Source: Saprospiraceae bacterium
GTDB taxonomy: Bacteria; Bacteroidota; Bacteroidia; Chitinophagales; Saprospiraceae
Length of the DNA stretch: 64,000 nucleotides
Direction: 5' to 3'
Assembly: GCA_020628645.1 (NCBI GenBank)
Contig: JAHDES010000011.1
Location: forward strand, 54,242-118,241
Positions within the stretch are counted from its first letter, which is position 1. Each line of letters starts with the position of its first letter. This document shows, one piece after another, positions 1 to 9,287 of the stretch. Below the pieces are notes generated by a model. It was not told the origin of the DNA and made no database searches. It saw only the letters and a list, made by a program, of their open reading frames with translations. The position numbers were made by a program, and so were the translations under genes.

Positions 1-33
1 AAAAAAAACCTAACGAAACGAATCCGTTAGGTT
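1..33 (-). terminator. Rho-independent terminator of ftsK
   Basis: AACCTAACG at 7-15 pairs perfectly with CGTTAGGTT at 25-33 around a 9-nt loop. Read on the minus strand it is followed by eight T (the A run at 1-8). A second perfect hairpin, CTTTGTGC/GCACAAAG at 44-63, lies between it and the ftsK stop codon. Both lie just downstream of ftsK. Confidence 0.85.
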
Positions 34-71
34 GAATTTTAGGCTTTGTGCAAAAGCACAAAGTTTGCCTC

Positions 72-2579
72 CTATTTCCTACTCTTAATGTCTTTCAAAT
101 ACCGTTCCAATTCTACTTCATCGTAAATTAAAACTTCTCTCGCCTTGCTTCCTTCACTCGGTCCAACGATACCTAAAGCTTCTAATTGATCCATAATTCG
201 ACCAGCACGATTGTAGCCGAGCTTGAGTCTTCGTTGAATCATAGAGGTAGAGCCATGTTGATTGGAAACCACTAAACGAGCGGCTTCTTCAAAATTGTCG
301 TCGAGCTCAGAAAGTTTAAAACCAGATTTGGCACCCACTTCATCATCTCCATGAAATTCGGGCAAAAAGTAGGGAATAGCGAACCCTTGTTGATCACCAA
401 TGAAGTCAATCACACGCTCCACTTCAGGCGTATCCACAAAGGCACATTGCAAACGTAATAAATCACTTCCATAAGAAAGCAGCATATCTCCGCGACCAAT
501 CAATTGATCGGCACCGCCTGTATCTAGAATGGTTCTAGAATCCACTTTTGCGGTCACTTTAAAGGCAATACGGGCAGGGAAATTGGCTTTGATTACTCCC
601 GTAATGATATTCACCGACGGACGCTGCGTCGCAATAATCAAGTGAATACCAATCGCACGAGCCAATTGCGCCAAGCGACCAATGGGATGTTCTACTTCTT
701 TACCAGCCGTCATAATCAAGTCGGCGAACTCATCAATCACCAAAACGATAAAGGGCATAAAACGATGTCCTTTTTCAGGATTGAGTTTGCGGGCTACAAA
801 TTTTTTATTGTATTCCTTGATGTTTCGAGCATGTGCTTTTTTGAGTAAATCATACCGTTGCTCCATCTCAATAATGAGTGAATTGAGCGTATGAACCACC
901 TTAGTCGTATCCGTTACAATGGGTTCATCTAAACCAGGGAGATAAGCGAGGAAATGATTTTCGAGTTTGCTATAAGGAAATAATTCAACCTTTTTCGGGT
1001 CTATTAATACTAATTTTACTTGTGATGGATGCTTTTTATACAAGAGCGACATCAAAATGGTATTGATACCTACCGATTTACCTTGTCCTGTTGCCCCTGC
1101 AATGAGCAAGTGGGGCATCTTGGCTAAGTCTACTACAAATACTTCATTTGAAATGGTTTTCCCTAAAGCGATGGGTAAATCCATTTTAGCGCGTTTGAAT
1201 TTCTCGTGGCGCAATACTTCTTTAAGTGAGACGATTTGTTTAGCCTTGTTCGGCACTTCAATACCAATTGTTCCTTTACCAGGAATTGGTGCGATGATAC
1301 GAATACCCAAGGCGGCTAGATTGAGGGCAATATCATCTTCTAAGTTTTTAATCTTGGAAATACGCACCCCAGGGGCAGGTACAATTTCATATAAGGTGAC
1401 GGTTGGCCCAATAGTCGCCTTGATCTTGGTGATTTCAATTTTATAATTGAGAAGGGTCTCAATAATTTGATCTTTATTGGCTTCTAATTCTGCCCGATCA
1501 ATCTCTACTTTATGCTCTGCATATTCTTCTAAAAGAGGCAAAACAGGATGTTCATAGGAAGATAAATCCAATGTAGGGTCATAAGGTTCAGAATGATCTG
1601 TATTTTGTGCTTGCAACTCTAAAGAAGGAGGTAGTACAGAACTACTTTCTAAGGTTTGGGCTGGTTCAACAGATTCTGTGGGCGTTTCTATTTCTAGCGT
1701 TGAATCTCCAACGCGAAGAGGTTTAGGTTTTTCCTTCTTTTTCTTGGCTAATTCAAGTGCTAATTGTTCCCCTTTTGTGAGTGGTTTATCTTCTGTAGTA
1801 GGACTAGATGCTTGAGCAGGATTCACATCTGCGTCAGTTACAATTTCAAATTCTTGAGTAGGTGGGGCAGGAGGGAGTTCTTTTTCTTTAGGTCGTAAAC
1901 TACTTGCTCGTTTTTCGGCTGCTGCTTTTCGTTGTTGTCTTTTCCGCAATCGACCACTAAATAAGTCGGATAACCAACCTCTTGAATCGGTATAAGCACT
2001 AGAAAAGGTCATTTCATCTAAATCAGGATCAAAGGTCCAAATGATTAAACCAACAAATAAAGCGATTAGCAAGGCAATCATTCCCGCTTTTCCTACAAAA
2101 CCTACAATCCAGTCGGCAATTCCTTTCCCGATTGCGCCTCCCCATTGAAATTGCGCTGAACTAAATAAAAACCCAAGTAAAATAGAAAGTGCAAAGGTGA
2201 TAATGAACGCATTACGAATACTGGGCCAGTATACATTAAAGGGGCGTCGTTTGATTAAACTAATCCCAAATACACCTAAAATATAAATGAATAAGTAAGA
2301 AGGTATCCCTAAAAACCAATTGATAAAGCCATCTGATACGATTGCTCCCAATCGTCCAAGCCAGTTTTCAATTTCAAAGCCGCCATCGCGCAATTCTTGC
2401 CAAGTCCAGTTGTGTACTTTATCTTGGTCAGCTTCCCAAGTAAATAAATAAGAAGTAAAAGCGATAAACAGATAAAAGGCAATGAGTAAACACATGACCC
2501 CAATGAGTTTAGGGATGCGTTCATCTCGAAACATATTCAGGGATAATTGAGTACCTTTCTTTTTTCTGGATTTTGCCAT
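72..2579 (-). CDS. ftsK: DNA translocase FtsK/SpoIIIE
   Basis: This 835-residue protein is an ATP-driven dsDNA pump that clears chromosome termini at the division septum. Four N-terminal membrane helices (about residues 24-46, 90-110, 122-140, 164-182) are followed by a charged, Pro-rich linker (about 210-340). The motor domain follows, with Walker A GATGQGKS near residue 494, LVLIDPKK, and Walker B FIVLVIDEFADL. The last 65 or so residues look like the winged-helix gamma domain (SMIQRRLKLGYNRAGRIMDQLE) that reads oriented chromosomal motifs. The linker is much shorter than in E. coli FtsK, as is usual in Bacteroidota. The gene is monocistronic and followed by a strong terminator. The assignment is secure. 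Confidence 0.96.
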   Translation of the reverse strand: MAKSRKKKGTQLSLNMFRDERIPKLIGVMCLLIAFYLFIAFTSYLFTWEADQDKVHNWTWQELRDGGFEIENWLGRLGAIVSDGFINWFLGIPSYLFIYILGVFGISLIKRRPFNVYWPSIRNAFIITFALSILLGFLFSSAQFQWGGAIGKGIADWIVGFVGKAGMIALLIALFVGLIIWTFDPDLDEMTFSSAYTDSRGWLSDLFSGRLRKRQQRKAAAEKRASSLRPKEKELPPAPPTQEFEIVTDADVNPAQASSPTTEDKPLTKGEQLALELAKKKKEKPKPLRVGDSTLEIETPTESVEPAQTLESSSVLPPSLELQAQNTDHSEPYDPTLDLSSYEHPVLPLLEEYAEHKVEIDRAELEANKDQIIETLLNYKIEITKIKATIGPTVTLYEIVPAPGVRISKIKNLEDDIALNLAALGIRIIAPIPGKGTIGIEVPNKAKQIVSLKEVLRHEKFKRAKMDLPIALGKTISNEVFVVDLAKMPHLLIAGATGQGKSVGINTILMSLLYKKHPSQVKLVLIDPKKVELFPYSKLENHFLAYLPGLDEPIVTDTTKVVHTLNSLIIEMEQRYDLLKKAHARNIKEYNKKFVARKLNPEKGHRFMPFIVLVIDEFADLIMTAGKEVEHPIGRLAQLARAIGIHLIIATQRPSVNIITGVIKANFPARIAFKVTAKVDSRTILDTGGADQLIGRGDMLLSYGSDLLRLQCAFVDTPEVERVIDFIGDQQGFAIPYFLPEFHGDDEVGAKSGFKLSELDDNFEEAARLVVSNQHGSTSMIQRRLKLGYNRAGRIMDQLEALGIVGPSEGSKAREVLIYDEVELERYLKDIKSRK

Positions 2580-2809
2580 AAAAAATTAAATCGGATTGAT
2601 TGTTTCTCTTTGGTATAAATTGTAGAGTAAAAGTTTTTTTAGTCTAAATTCCTTTACTCCCTTGTTTTAGTATGTTTGTAATGCTAAATTAAGTCATAAT
2701 TTAGCCGTGCAAGTTACTAAATTCTACCCAAATACGCAGATCATATATAACTTTTTTGATAATTGAAAAGAAATAAGTATTCTTTTAGCAATAGAAAAAA
2801 TGGATTTAA

Positions 2810-3349
2810 ATGGTGAAGAAAAATATTGTATTTATAGCAAAAAGCTTGGATGGATATATCGCTGGAAAAAATGGAGAATTGGATTGGTTACATATGATCC
2901 CCAATCCAGAAAATGATGATATGGGGTACAATAGATTGATGGAAGAAGTAGATGCTATTGTGATGGGGAGAACAACTTATGAAACAGTTTGTGGCTTTGG
3001 CGGAGAATGGCCTTATCCCAAACATGTATTTGTGCTTAGTAATTCGCTTAAAGATATTCCTGCAAGATTGAGAGGAAAAGTTTCCTTGATAAATGGAAGT
3101 CCTCAAGCAATTCTTGATCAAATCCATGAAAAAGGATTCTTCAATTTGTATATTGATGGAGGTACAACGATACAAAACTTTATAAAAGAAGATTTGATTG
3201 ATGAATTAAGAATAACCACTATACCCATCTTATTGGGTGGAGGCTTTTCTTTATTTGGAGATACAATTCAACCAATCGAATTTGAGCATGTGGAGTCTCA
3301 TTTGTTTTTAAACCAACTCGTTCAAAACCATTATAAACGAAAAAGATAG
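2810..3349 (+). CDS. Dihydrofolate reductase/RibD C-terminal-like reductase
   Basis: This 179-residue cytoplasmic protein belongs to the RibD C-terminal/DHFR-like NADPH reductase superfamily. It shows the N-terminal signature FIAKSLDGYIAGKNGELDWL, the NADPH-loop motif IVMGRTTYETV, the GG-containing DGGTTIQNFI, and the tail ITTIPILLGGGFSLFG. Family members in Bacteroidota are annotated simply as dihydrofolate reductase family protein. Their substrates are mostly unknown, and this is not expected to be the essential FolA. It is a single gene, convergent with the downstream peptidase and separated from it by a bidirectional terminator. Confidence 0.88.
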   Translation: MVKKNIVFIAKSLDGYIAGKNGELDWLHMIPNPENDDMGYNRLMEEVDAIVMGRTTYETVCGFGGEWPYPKHVFVLSNSLKDIPARLRGKVSLINGSPQAILDQIHEKGFFNLYIDGGTTIQNFIKEDLIDELRITTIPILLGGGFSLFGDTIQPIEFEHVESHLFLNQLVQNHYKRKR

Positions 3350-3383
3350 GCTAATCCAGCATAGACAATATCGTTATAAATTA

Positions 3384-3420
3384 AAAAGCGACAAATCCTA
3401 GATGAGAATTTGTCGCTTTT
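3384..3420. terminator. Bidirectional terminator between convergent genes
   Basis: AAAAGCGACAAAT (3384-3396) and ATTTGTCGCTTTT (3408-3420) form a perfect 13-bp stem with an 11-nt loop. It ends in T runs on both strands and sits between the convergent DHFR-like and subtilase genes, so it can serve both. Confidence 0.85.
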
Positions 3421-3483
3421 GTAGATAGTCAAGAATTTTATACGAAATTGATTAACTGTTTGGAAAAACCATAGAAAACGATA

Positions 3484-6400
3484 TTATTCTTTAAATTCTT
3501 CTTTTTCAGTTTCTACTGCTTTATCGGATACTGTTTTTTGCTTTGTGGTTTCATTTTCTTCTTCTTGAACAGGAGCAGTCATACAAGCTTGTATGTATGC
3601 GTGAAAGGTAGCTCCTAATTCTACTTCAAAATCATTGGGTATTTCAATAGCGGTATCTGAGATATATTCTGTATTTGAAGCAGCATCAATTGTACTATTA
3701 TAAGAGGTTAACGTACCTTGAGAACGATAAATATCCTCTGGAACAGGCAATTCATTAATAATATCTAGATTGGTAATACAGTAATCACTTTCTACAATTT
3801 GAACATGATCTAAAGCAATATCACTTGTCCAACTTGTTCCAGTAGTTCCAATGATACGAAAACGTACTGTTTGTCCTGCATAATTAGAAAGATCAATTGC
3901 TACATTTTGCCAACTATCTCCTTGGTCACCACTTAAAGACCAGATTGGAGCCGACCATGTGGCACCTTCATCTGTGCTTATTTCAATATCTAGCGTACCC
4001 ATAGCAGCACCAAACATATGATAAGCAAATGTAAGTTGAAGTGCATTAATCGAACTAAGTTCATAACAGGGCGATAGTAATCGAGCAACTTTGCTAGGGA
4101 AATTAGGATCAGAAGCTTCTGTATAAATATAATTTACACCATCGGCTGCATTGGATGGTCCAGTATTACTTGATAATGTACCTCCAGCATCTATGGTCCA
4201 GTCAATATCATCTGAAGGATCTTGTTGCCAATCTCCTATATTGACTTCAAAACTTTGTGTATAAGGGAAATTAGTGATTGTGGCATTACAACCTTCCAGT
4301 GTATAAAACTGGAAATCAAAAGCAAATCCATCCGAAGAAGCAAAATTATCCCATTCGATGTAATAAGTTGTTCCTGAAGTAACTATAATTCCAGTAAGAG
4401 AAGAAGCGACAAACGAACCTTGTCCATTATCACAATCATTATCACTTGTTGCGATTTGCGTAAGCGCACCACAAGCACCTTCATATACCCATACACGGGT
4501 ATCAATCCCTGCACCACAAGAAGTTACATCCATATAACCATCAGAAGGAGCAGTGAAGGTGTACCAGTTAGCACTAGTAGCATCTGAATTATTCGCTCCA
4601 GCTCCACTGGATGGCCCTGTAGTATAATAAAGACCATTATTTGTTAAAGGTGCAGCAAGATCGCATTTTTCAGGAGTAGGAGTATCTCTATCTATAATCA
4701 TAAAATCATCAATAGCAATATCACTTTCCCAACTAGTTCCTGTCGTACCTCTTAAAAGGATTTGTAGCGATTGTCCTCCATAAGCAGATAGTGGAATATT
4801 CACCGAATTCCAAACATCACCTTGATCACCAGATATCGACCATTCGGAATTCCATGTAACTCCTTGGTCATCACTTGCTAATATTTCTAAGCTTCCCATC
4901 GTGCCTCCCCACATATGATAATTAAAGATTAATGCAGGATTAGAAAAATTAGTCAAGTCAAAACAAGGACTTTGAATTTCTGCTACTTTAGCTGGATTGT
5001 TTGAGCCTGATGCCTCCACATAAAGATAAAAACCACCGCTGTTTGCTTGAGTTGGACCTGTTCCAGTAGAGCCTGTACTGCCTGAAAGAAGCGTCCATTC
5101 TATATCATCTGCCGAACTTTGACACCAATCGTCGATATCTAATCCACGTTCAAAATTATCTACATAAGGAAGTTCTGTTTTTGGGGTGTTACAATTCGTA
5201 CATACTTTGAATGCTTTTGCAACTGCTCGTCTACCTGTGATACCAGAAGTAGAAAGTGTGGCTCGAACACTAAAAAAGTATTCGTTTCCATCATCATAAC
5301 CAGTTAAAGGAAAGTTAGTGGAAGATGTAGAACCTAGATAATCCATGTATTTTGATCCTAAAATGAAAACATCATAATTATCTGCTCCAGTTACGGGATC
5401 CCATACCAAGTCGATTCCTGATACGTTTAGATTTGCGGGGACACCTATAATATTTAAGACACTATCTGAGACATCAAATTGACCGGCTCTGCTTACACGA
5501 ACTAATACATCACCAGATAATTCAGGAGGAATATTCCATTGGAAATGACGTAAATCTGCCCCAACATTATTGGCTATCGTGGTCCAATTAGATCCATTGT
5601 CTGTCGTATATTCTAAGGTGAAATTGTTGGTGTTACCAAAAGCATCCCATCGAATAACTGCCGTTTCTCCTGGATCAAGCCCTTCATCTCCATTAGGGTA
5701 GGTAAGTCGAATTTCATTCATTATGAAAGTATAAACGACATGATAATTTTGAGCAGCCGAAGGAATCGTATTTCCATTAATAGATATCGTATAAGTACCC
5801 GATGCAGGGGCATCAATGGTAACTTGTTCCATGTTATTAATATGGTCTTCTCCACGGTAGGCAACTTTTTCAAGACTATCTAAATTAGCTACTGTGCTCA
5901 AAATCCAAGGATTTAACGTTGCTCCACCGGGAGTACTTACTTGCATATCGATATCATTCACAAGTGCTAAACCTGCAGAAGGAGTTCCAGCAGGATCAAG
6001 CCAATAGGTCATTATTTTCACTTGAGCTACATTACTCGGTACAGTTATAGTATGTGTATTCATACCCCCTTGGCTAATATTATCATTTATGTAGGTATTA
6101 TTAGTAATGACATTTACTGCTCGATTGGCATTTACACGCCCCCATCCAAATTCATAATCTGGTCCTGAACGACCTAGATCATCAGCTGTATTTAATAATA
6201 TACTTTTGATAAGTGAGGAAGGAGGTTCTACACCACCATTATTTTCTTTGTATGCTTGATACAACATTGCAGAAACACCAGCAATACCAGGAGAAGCTGC
6301 TGAAGTACCCCCACCACTTTGATAGCTATTGTTAGGAGCGGTAGTTTGTTGTGCAGTACCATGTGCACTGATATCAGGCTTAATTCGCCCATCTTCACAA

Positions 6401-7632
6401 GGCCCTCGACTACTTGATAAGGTACGATCATCATCAAATTCTAGATTTGCAGTGGCAATAGAGCTTTTGGCTGCTTTACGTCCGCCTGTAATATTTCCAT
6501 AAAAATATCCATTTGGATCTGTGATGCTTCCATAAATTGAACTACAATTGCTGCTAGCAGAATTACCAGCAGAAAAAACATGCAATAATTCATTTTGAGT
6601 ATACACATCAGCATCAAGTGCTTCGGAAGAAGAATCATAAACACCACCACATCCTTGAGAATAAGAAGTAGATGTAACGACAGTTCCTAGATTAGTATAG
6701 TTTGAAAGAGCATTGACAACATGTGGATAGGATCCTATGTCGTACATGTAGAGATAAGCTCCTGTAGCCATACCAAGTTTTGTGGGATCAAGATTTCCAG
6801 CTCCACAAGCAATACCTGAAACCATGTCGCCATGGGTTCCTCCCTCAGAAGCAGTCAAATCTGTTAAACGCCCTGTAAAGTCAATGTGACTCAATCCGCC
6901 GTCATCTGCAATACCCATGACTACATCTGTACCATCGTATCCTGTCCCTGGCGCAGCACTTAATAAATTAGCACGATGTGAAGTTCGACCCAATAATCCA
7001 TCAGGTATAGGAGGAGCTTCGATGGCTTCGATATACATCACCTCAGCTAAACTGGCTAATGCAGTGATCTCGTTTATTCCTAAACGTACAGAAAAACCCG
7101 TGCGACTTGTAGCATTGGGAAGTGTAGTATAACCAGCTTGTAAAATTACCTGTTGCAAGGCATCACTTGAAATAGTGCGATAGGGAAGTGCTACCACATT
7201 AATCTTTGATCCATCAATCGCATGATCTGGATAATTATCAGCAGCTAAATTGCGAGACAATTTAAGTTGAGGATTAATTTCTAGAATATTTTTCACTCCT
7301 GCTGTCGTTAGTGTTGTACTTGTTATCGTAGTTGGTACACTAGCAATATAAGCGTATCTAGGGATGTATTCTAATAGTTGTACATTGTTTTGATTCAACA
7401 AATTAATAGTAGCTTCATTAGGAATATCAGTAAATTGTAGCAATACAATGTGTTGATTGCCAATTTGATTATCACTTGTTGTAATGAGATTAATATCACT
7501 AATGGGGCGAAGTTGGGTCTCTGGTATTTTATCTGCTTTAAAGAAGATGGTGTAATCTTTTTGAGCAAAGGCAGAAAAATTTAAACTTAGAAATAAAATA
7601 ATGAATGTAGAAAATCGAAATGCTTTAATCAT
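3484..7632 (-). CDS. Secreted S8 (subtilisin-like) serine peptidase, multidomain
   Basis: This 1382-residue exported protease has a signal peptide (MIKAFRFSTFIILFLSLNF...AFAQ). The subtilisin triad is visible: Asp in GIADDGGL (about 243), His in GGTHGDMVSGI (about 268) and Ser in GGGTSAASPG (about 444). A fibronectin-like segment follows (ITWDP-type Trp/Asp motifs). Then come two copies of a MAM-like adhesive domain (about 814-985 and 1114-1285, both with SDDI(E/D)WT and KVA..SPC) flanking a pre-peptidase-type beta domain. The C-terminus has the module ending GATFHAYIQAC that is common on secreted Bacteroidota proteins, then an unusual acidic, Lys/Glu-rich tail of about 35 residues. No typical T9SS type-A tail is seen. 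It probably degrades extracellular protein. The family is certain and the substrate unknown. Confidence 0.93.
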   Translation of the reverse strand: MIKAFRFSTFIILFLSLNFSAFAQKDYTIFFKADKIPETQLRPISDINLITTSDNQIGNQHIVLLQFTDIPNEATINLLNQNNVQLLEYIPRYAYIASVPTTITSTTLTTAGVKNILEINPQLKLSRNLAADNYPDHAIDGSKINVVALPYRTISSDALQQVILQAGYTTLPNATSRTGFSVRLGINEITALASLAEVMYIEAIEAPPIPDGLLGRTSHRANLLSAAPGTGYDGTDVVMGIADDGGLSHIDFTGRLTDLTASEGGTHGDMVSGIACGAGNLDPTKLGMATGAYLYMYDIGSYPHVVNALSNYTNLGTVVTSTSYSQGCGGVYDSSSEALDADVYTQNELLHVFSAGNSASSNCSSIYGSITDPNGYFYGNITGGRKAAKSSIATANLEFDDDRTLSSSRGPCEDGRIKPDISAHGTAQQTTAPNNSYQSGGGTSAASPGIAGVSAMLYQAYKENNGGVEPPSSLIKSILLNTADDLGRSGPDYEFGWGRVNANRAVNVITNNTYINDNISQGGMNTHTITVPSNVAQVKIMTYWLDPAGTPSAGLALVNDIDMQVSTPGGATLNPWILSTVANLDSLEKVAYRGEDHINNMEQVTIDAPASGTYTISINGNTIPSAAQNYHVVYTFIMNEIRLTYPNGDEGLDPGETAVIRWDAFGNTNNFTLEYTTDNGSNWTTIANNVGADLRHFQWNIPPELSGDVLVRVSRAGQFDVSDSVLNIIGVPANLNVSGIDLVWDPVTGADNYDVFILGSKYMDYLGSTSSTNFPLTGYDDGNEYFFSVRATLSTSGITGRRAVAKAFKVCTNCNTPKTELPYVDNFERGLDIDDWCQSSADDIEWTLLSGSTGSTGTGPTQANSGGFYLYVEASGSNNPAKVAEIQSPCFDLTNFSNPALIFNYHMWGGTMGSLEILASDDQGVTWNSEWSISGDQGDVWNSVNIPLSAYGGQSLQILLRGTTGTSWESDIAIDDFMIIDRDTPTPEKCDLAAPLTNNGLYYTTGPSSGAGANNSDATSANWYTFTAPSDGYMDVTSCGAGIDTRVWVYEGACGALTQIATSDNDCDNGQGSFVASSLTGIIVTSGTTYYIEWDNFASSDGFAFDFQFYTLEGCNATITNFPYTQSFEVNIGDWQQDPSDDIDWTIDAGGTLSSNTGPSNAADGVNYIYTEASDPNFPSKVARLLSPCYELSSINALQLTFAYHMFGAAMGTLDIEISTDEGATWSAPIWSLSGDQGDSWQNVAIDLSNYAGQTVRFRIIGTTGTSWTSDIALDHVQIVESDYCITNLDIINELPVPEDIYRSQGTLTSYNSTIDAASNTEYISDTAIEIPNDFEVELGATFHAYIQACMTAPVQEEENETTKQKTVSDKAVETEKEEFKE

Positions 7633-7846
7633 GATTGTTCGTGTTTTGGAGTTTTGATTTTATGAATAAATTTATTGGGTGAAAGTACTAAAAGTGTTTT
7701 TTAGTGGAATAGTATAGTCTTCAGTTATAAATTTCTGTATGGGAAAAGTGAAGTTTAAATCTACTAAAAAAAATAGAAATTTGAAAGATTTCATTTTCTA
7801 ATCACTCAAAATGAGGAAAATTAACATTTTGAATTTTCAATAAATA

Positions 7847-7877
7847 TTGAAAGATTAAAAATTTACTTGTATCTTTG
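7847..7877 (+). promoter_or_regulatory. Bacteroidota-type promoter
   Basis: TTG at 7847-7849 is followed after 20 bases by TATCTTTG at 7870-7877, a full match to the Bacteroidota -33/-7 consensus (TTG...TAnnTTTG). The ATG of the downstream membrane-protein gene is at 7900, giving a leader of about 16 nt. Confidence 0.7.
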
Positions 7878-7899
7878 TAATAGAACAACTCAAAAAATT

Positions 7900-8307
7900 A
7901 TGTTTTCCTATCCATCTTTTATTCGTTTTGATTATCGAGGACAACTTGTGATTTTGGTGACTATCATAAGTTTCATATTGATTAGTTTAATGGCTAATTT
8001 TCCATCTCTAGCCATTTTAGGCTTGATGTTGATTGCATTATTTGGATTATGGCAGGTGATAAGTAGTTTAATTTCTGTTTTTTCTTGGCAGACGAGCTTA
8101 CGAAAGATCTACTTAAAAGCTTTAGTTTTCTTCTTTTTACTCACGTTTATTTGTGCCAATTTGGATTATTATCATCCTATTCGAGAACTATATTTTGAAT
8201 TTATAGGCGGAATTTTTGCAATAGGATTAGGTATATTTTATTTATCAATTACTATAAAAGAGTATAATCGAGTAAAAAATGCTCCACGCTCTTTTTGGGA
8301 TTTATAG
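7900..8307 (+). CDS. Small integral membrane protein, unknown function
   Basis: This 135-residue protein begins with ATG at 7900 (MFSYPSFIRFDYRGQ). I prefer this start to an upstream in-frame TTG at 7867 because that TTG lies within the promoter. Four hydrophobic stretches are visible: VILVTIISFILISLM, LAILGLMLIALFGL, LVFFFLLTFICANL and FEFIGGIFAIGLGIFYL, with short polar loops and no recognisable catalytic motif. The gene lies 40 bp upstream of another membrane-protein gene in the same direction, so the two are probably cotranscribed. I cannot name a family or function. Confidence 0.75.
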   Translation: MFSYPSFIRFDYRGQLVILVTIISFILISLMANFPSLAILGLMLIALFGLWQVISSLISVFSWQTSLRKIYLKALVFFFLLTFICANLDYYHPIRELYFEFIGGIFAIGLGIFYLSITIKEYNRVKNAPRSFWDL

Positions 8308-8347
8308 AAGTATTTATAATTGAAACTATAAAAAACAACAAAAAATA

Positions 8348-9277
8348 ATGAAGAATCTAGAAATACTATCTGTTGCAATAACGCTTATTATTTCTTTTAT
8401 ACTAGGGTTCATTTCGATCAACTTTTTTGGAGAATATGGATGGACTGTTTTCATTTTAATCCCCCTACTTTTTGGATTTTTACCGCCTTTTATTGTTAGT
8501 AAATCAAAAGCAATAACACGAAATGAATCGTATAAATTAAGTTTTATCACCCTAGGAATCGCGTGTTTAGCACTATTAGTTTTTGCTATTGAAGGGATCA
8601 TTTGTATAGCTATGGCGTCTCCTATTTTAACTTTCCTTACACTTTTGGGCTCTTATTTAGGCTACGTTTCTCAAGGCAATAAAATTGTAAATTCAACGAA
8701 TACAACACTGTTTGTCATAGTTAGCGCCATTAGTTTAATGAGTTTCGATTATGTAAACGAACCCAAAGGATTAATTCCTATAAGAACCAAAGTAATTGTA
8801 CATTCAGATATAGAAAAAGTATGGGAAAATGTCGTTACTTTTCACAAAATAGAAGAACCCATCGATTGGATTTTTAAAACAGGAATCGCCTATCCTATAG
8901 ATGCAACGATTGAAGGAGAAGGCGTTGGTGCAATAAGATATTGTAATTTTTCAACGGGCAGTTTTGTAGAACCCATTACGACATGGGATGCGCCTCATTT
9001 ATTGCAATTTGATGTAGAAGAACAACCCATTCCAATGAATGAATATAACCCATTTTGGGACATTCATCCGCCTCATTTAGAAGGATATTTTAAGTCCTAT
9101 AAAGGACAATTTAAGTTAACAAAACTAGATGATAATAAAACGGAACTTGAAGGAACAACTTGGTATCAAGTGGATATTACCCCAGAAATATACTGGAAAA
9201 TTTGGTCAAACTTTATTGTCCATCGAATTCATGAAAGAGTATTACATCATATAAAGAAAGAAGCAGAAGAAAAGTAG
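8348..9277 (+). CDS. Membrane protein with C-terminal SRPBCC (polyketide cyclase-like) domain
   Basis: The protein has 309 residues. About the first 140 hold four or five membrane helices (for example LSVAITLIISFILGFISI, FLTLLGSYLGYV, TTLFVIVSAISLMSF). The remainder (about 145-305) looks like a START/SRPBCC hydrophobic-cavity domain, with a typical opening VIVHSDIEKVWENVVTFH and a late strand TELEGTTWYQVDITPEIYWKIWSNFIVH. Such domains bind lipids or other hydrophobic ligands; the ligand here is unknown. It follows the small membrane gene by 40 bp and ends 10 bp from the convergent giant surface-protein gene. Confidence 0.8.
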   Translation: MKNLEILSVAITLIISFILGFISINFFGEYGWTVFILIPLLFGFLPPFIVSKSKAITRNESYKLSFITLGIACLALLVFAIEGIICIAMASPILTFLTLLGSYLGYVSQGNKIVNSTNTTLFVIVSAISLMSFDYVNEPKGLIPIRTKVIVHSDIEKVWENVVTFHKIEEPIDWIFKTGIAYPIDATIEGEGVGAIRYCNFSTGSFVEPITTWDAPHLLQFDVEEQPIPMNEYNPFWDIHPPHLEGYFKSYKGQFKLTKLDDNKTELEGTTWYQVDITPEIYWKIWSNFIVHRIHERVLHHIKKEAEEK

Positions 9278-9287
9278 CACTCCTTTG

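Noticed and set aside
1057..1446. Plus-strand open frame of 129 codons within ftsK
   Set aside because: It lies entirely opposite the ATPase core of ftsK, whose motifs are unmistakable; the translation has no family resemblance.
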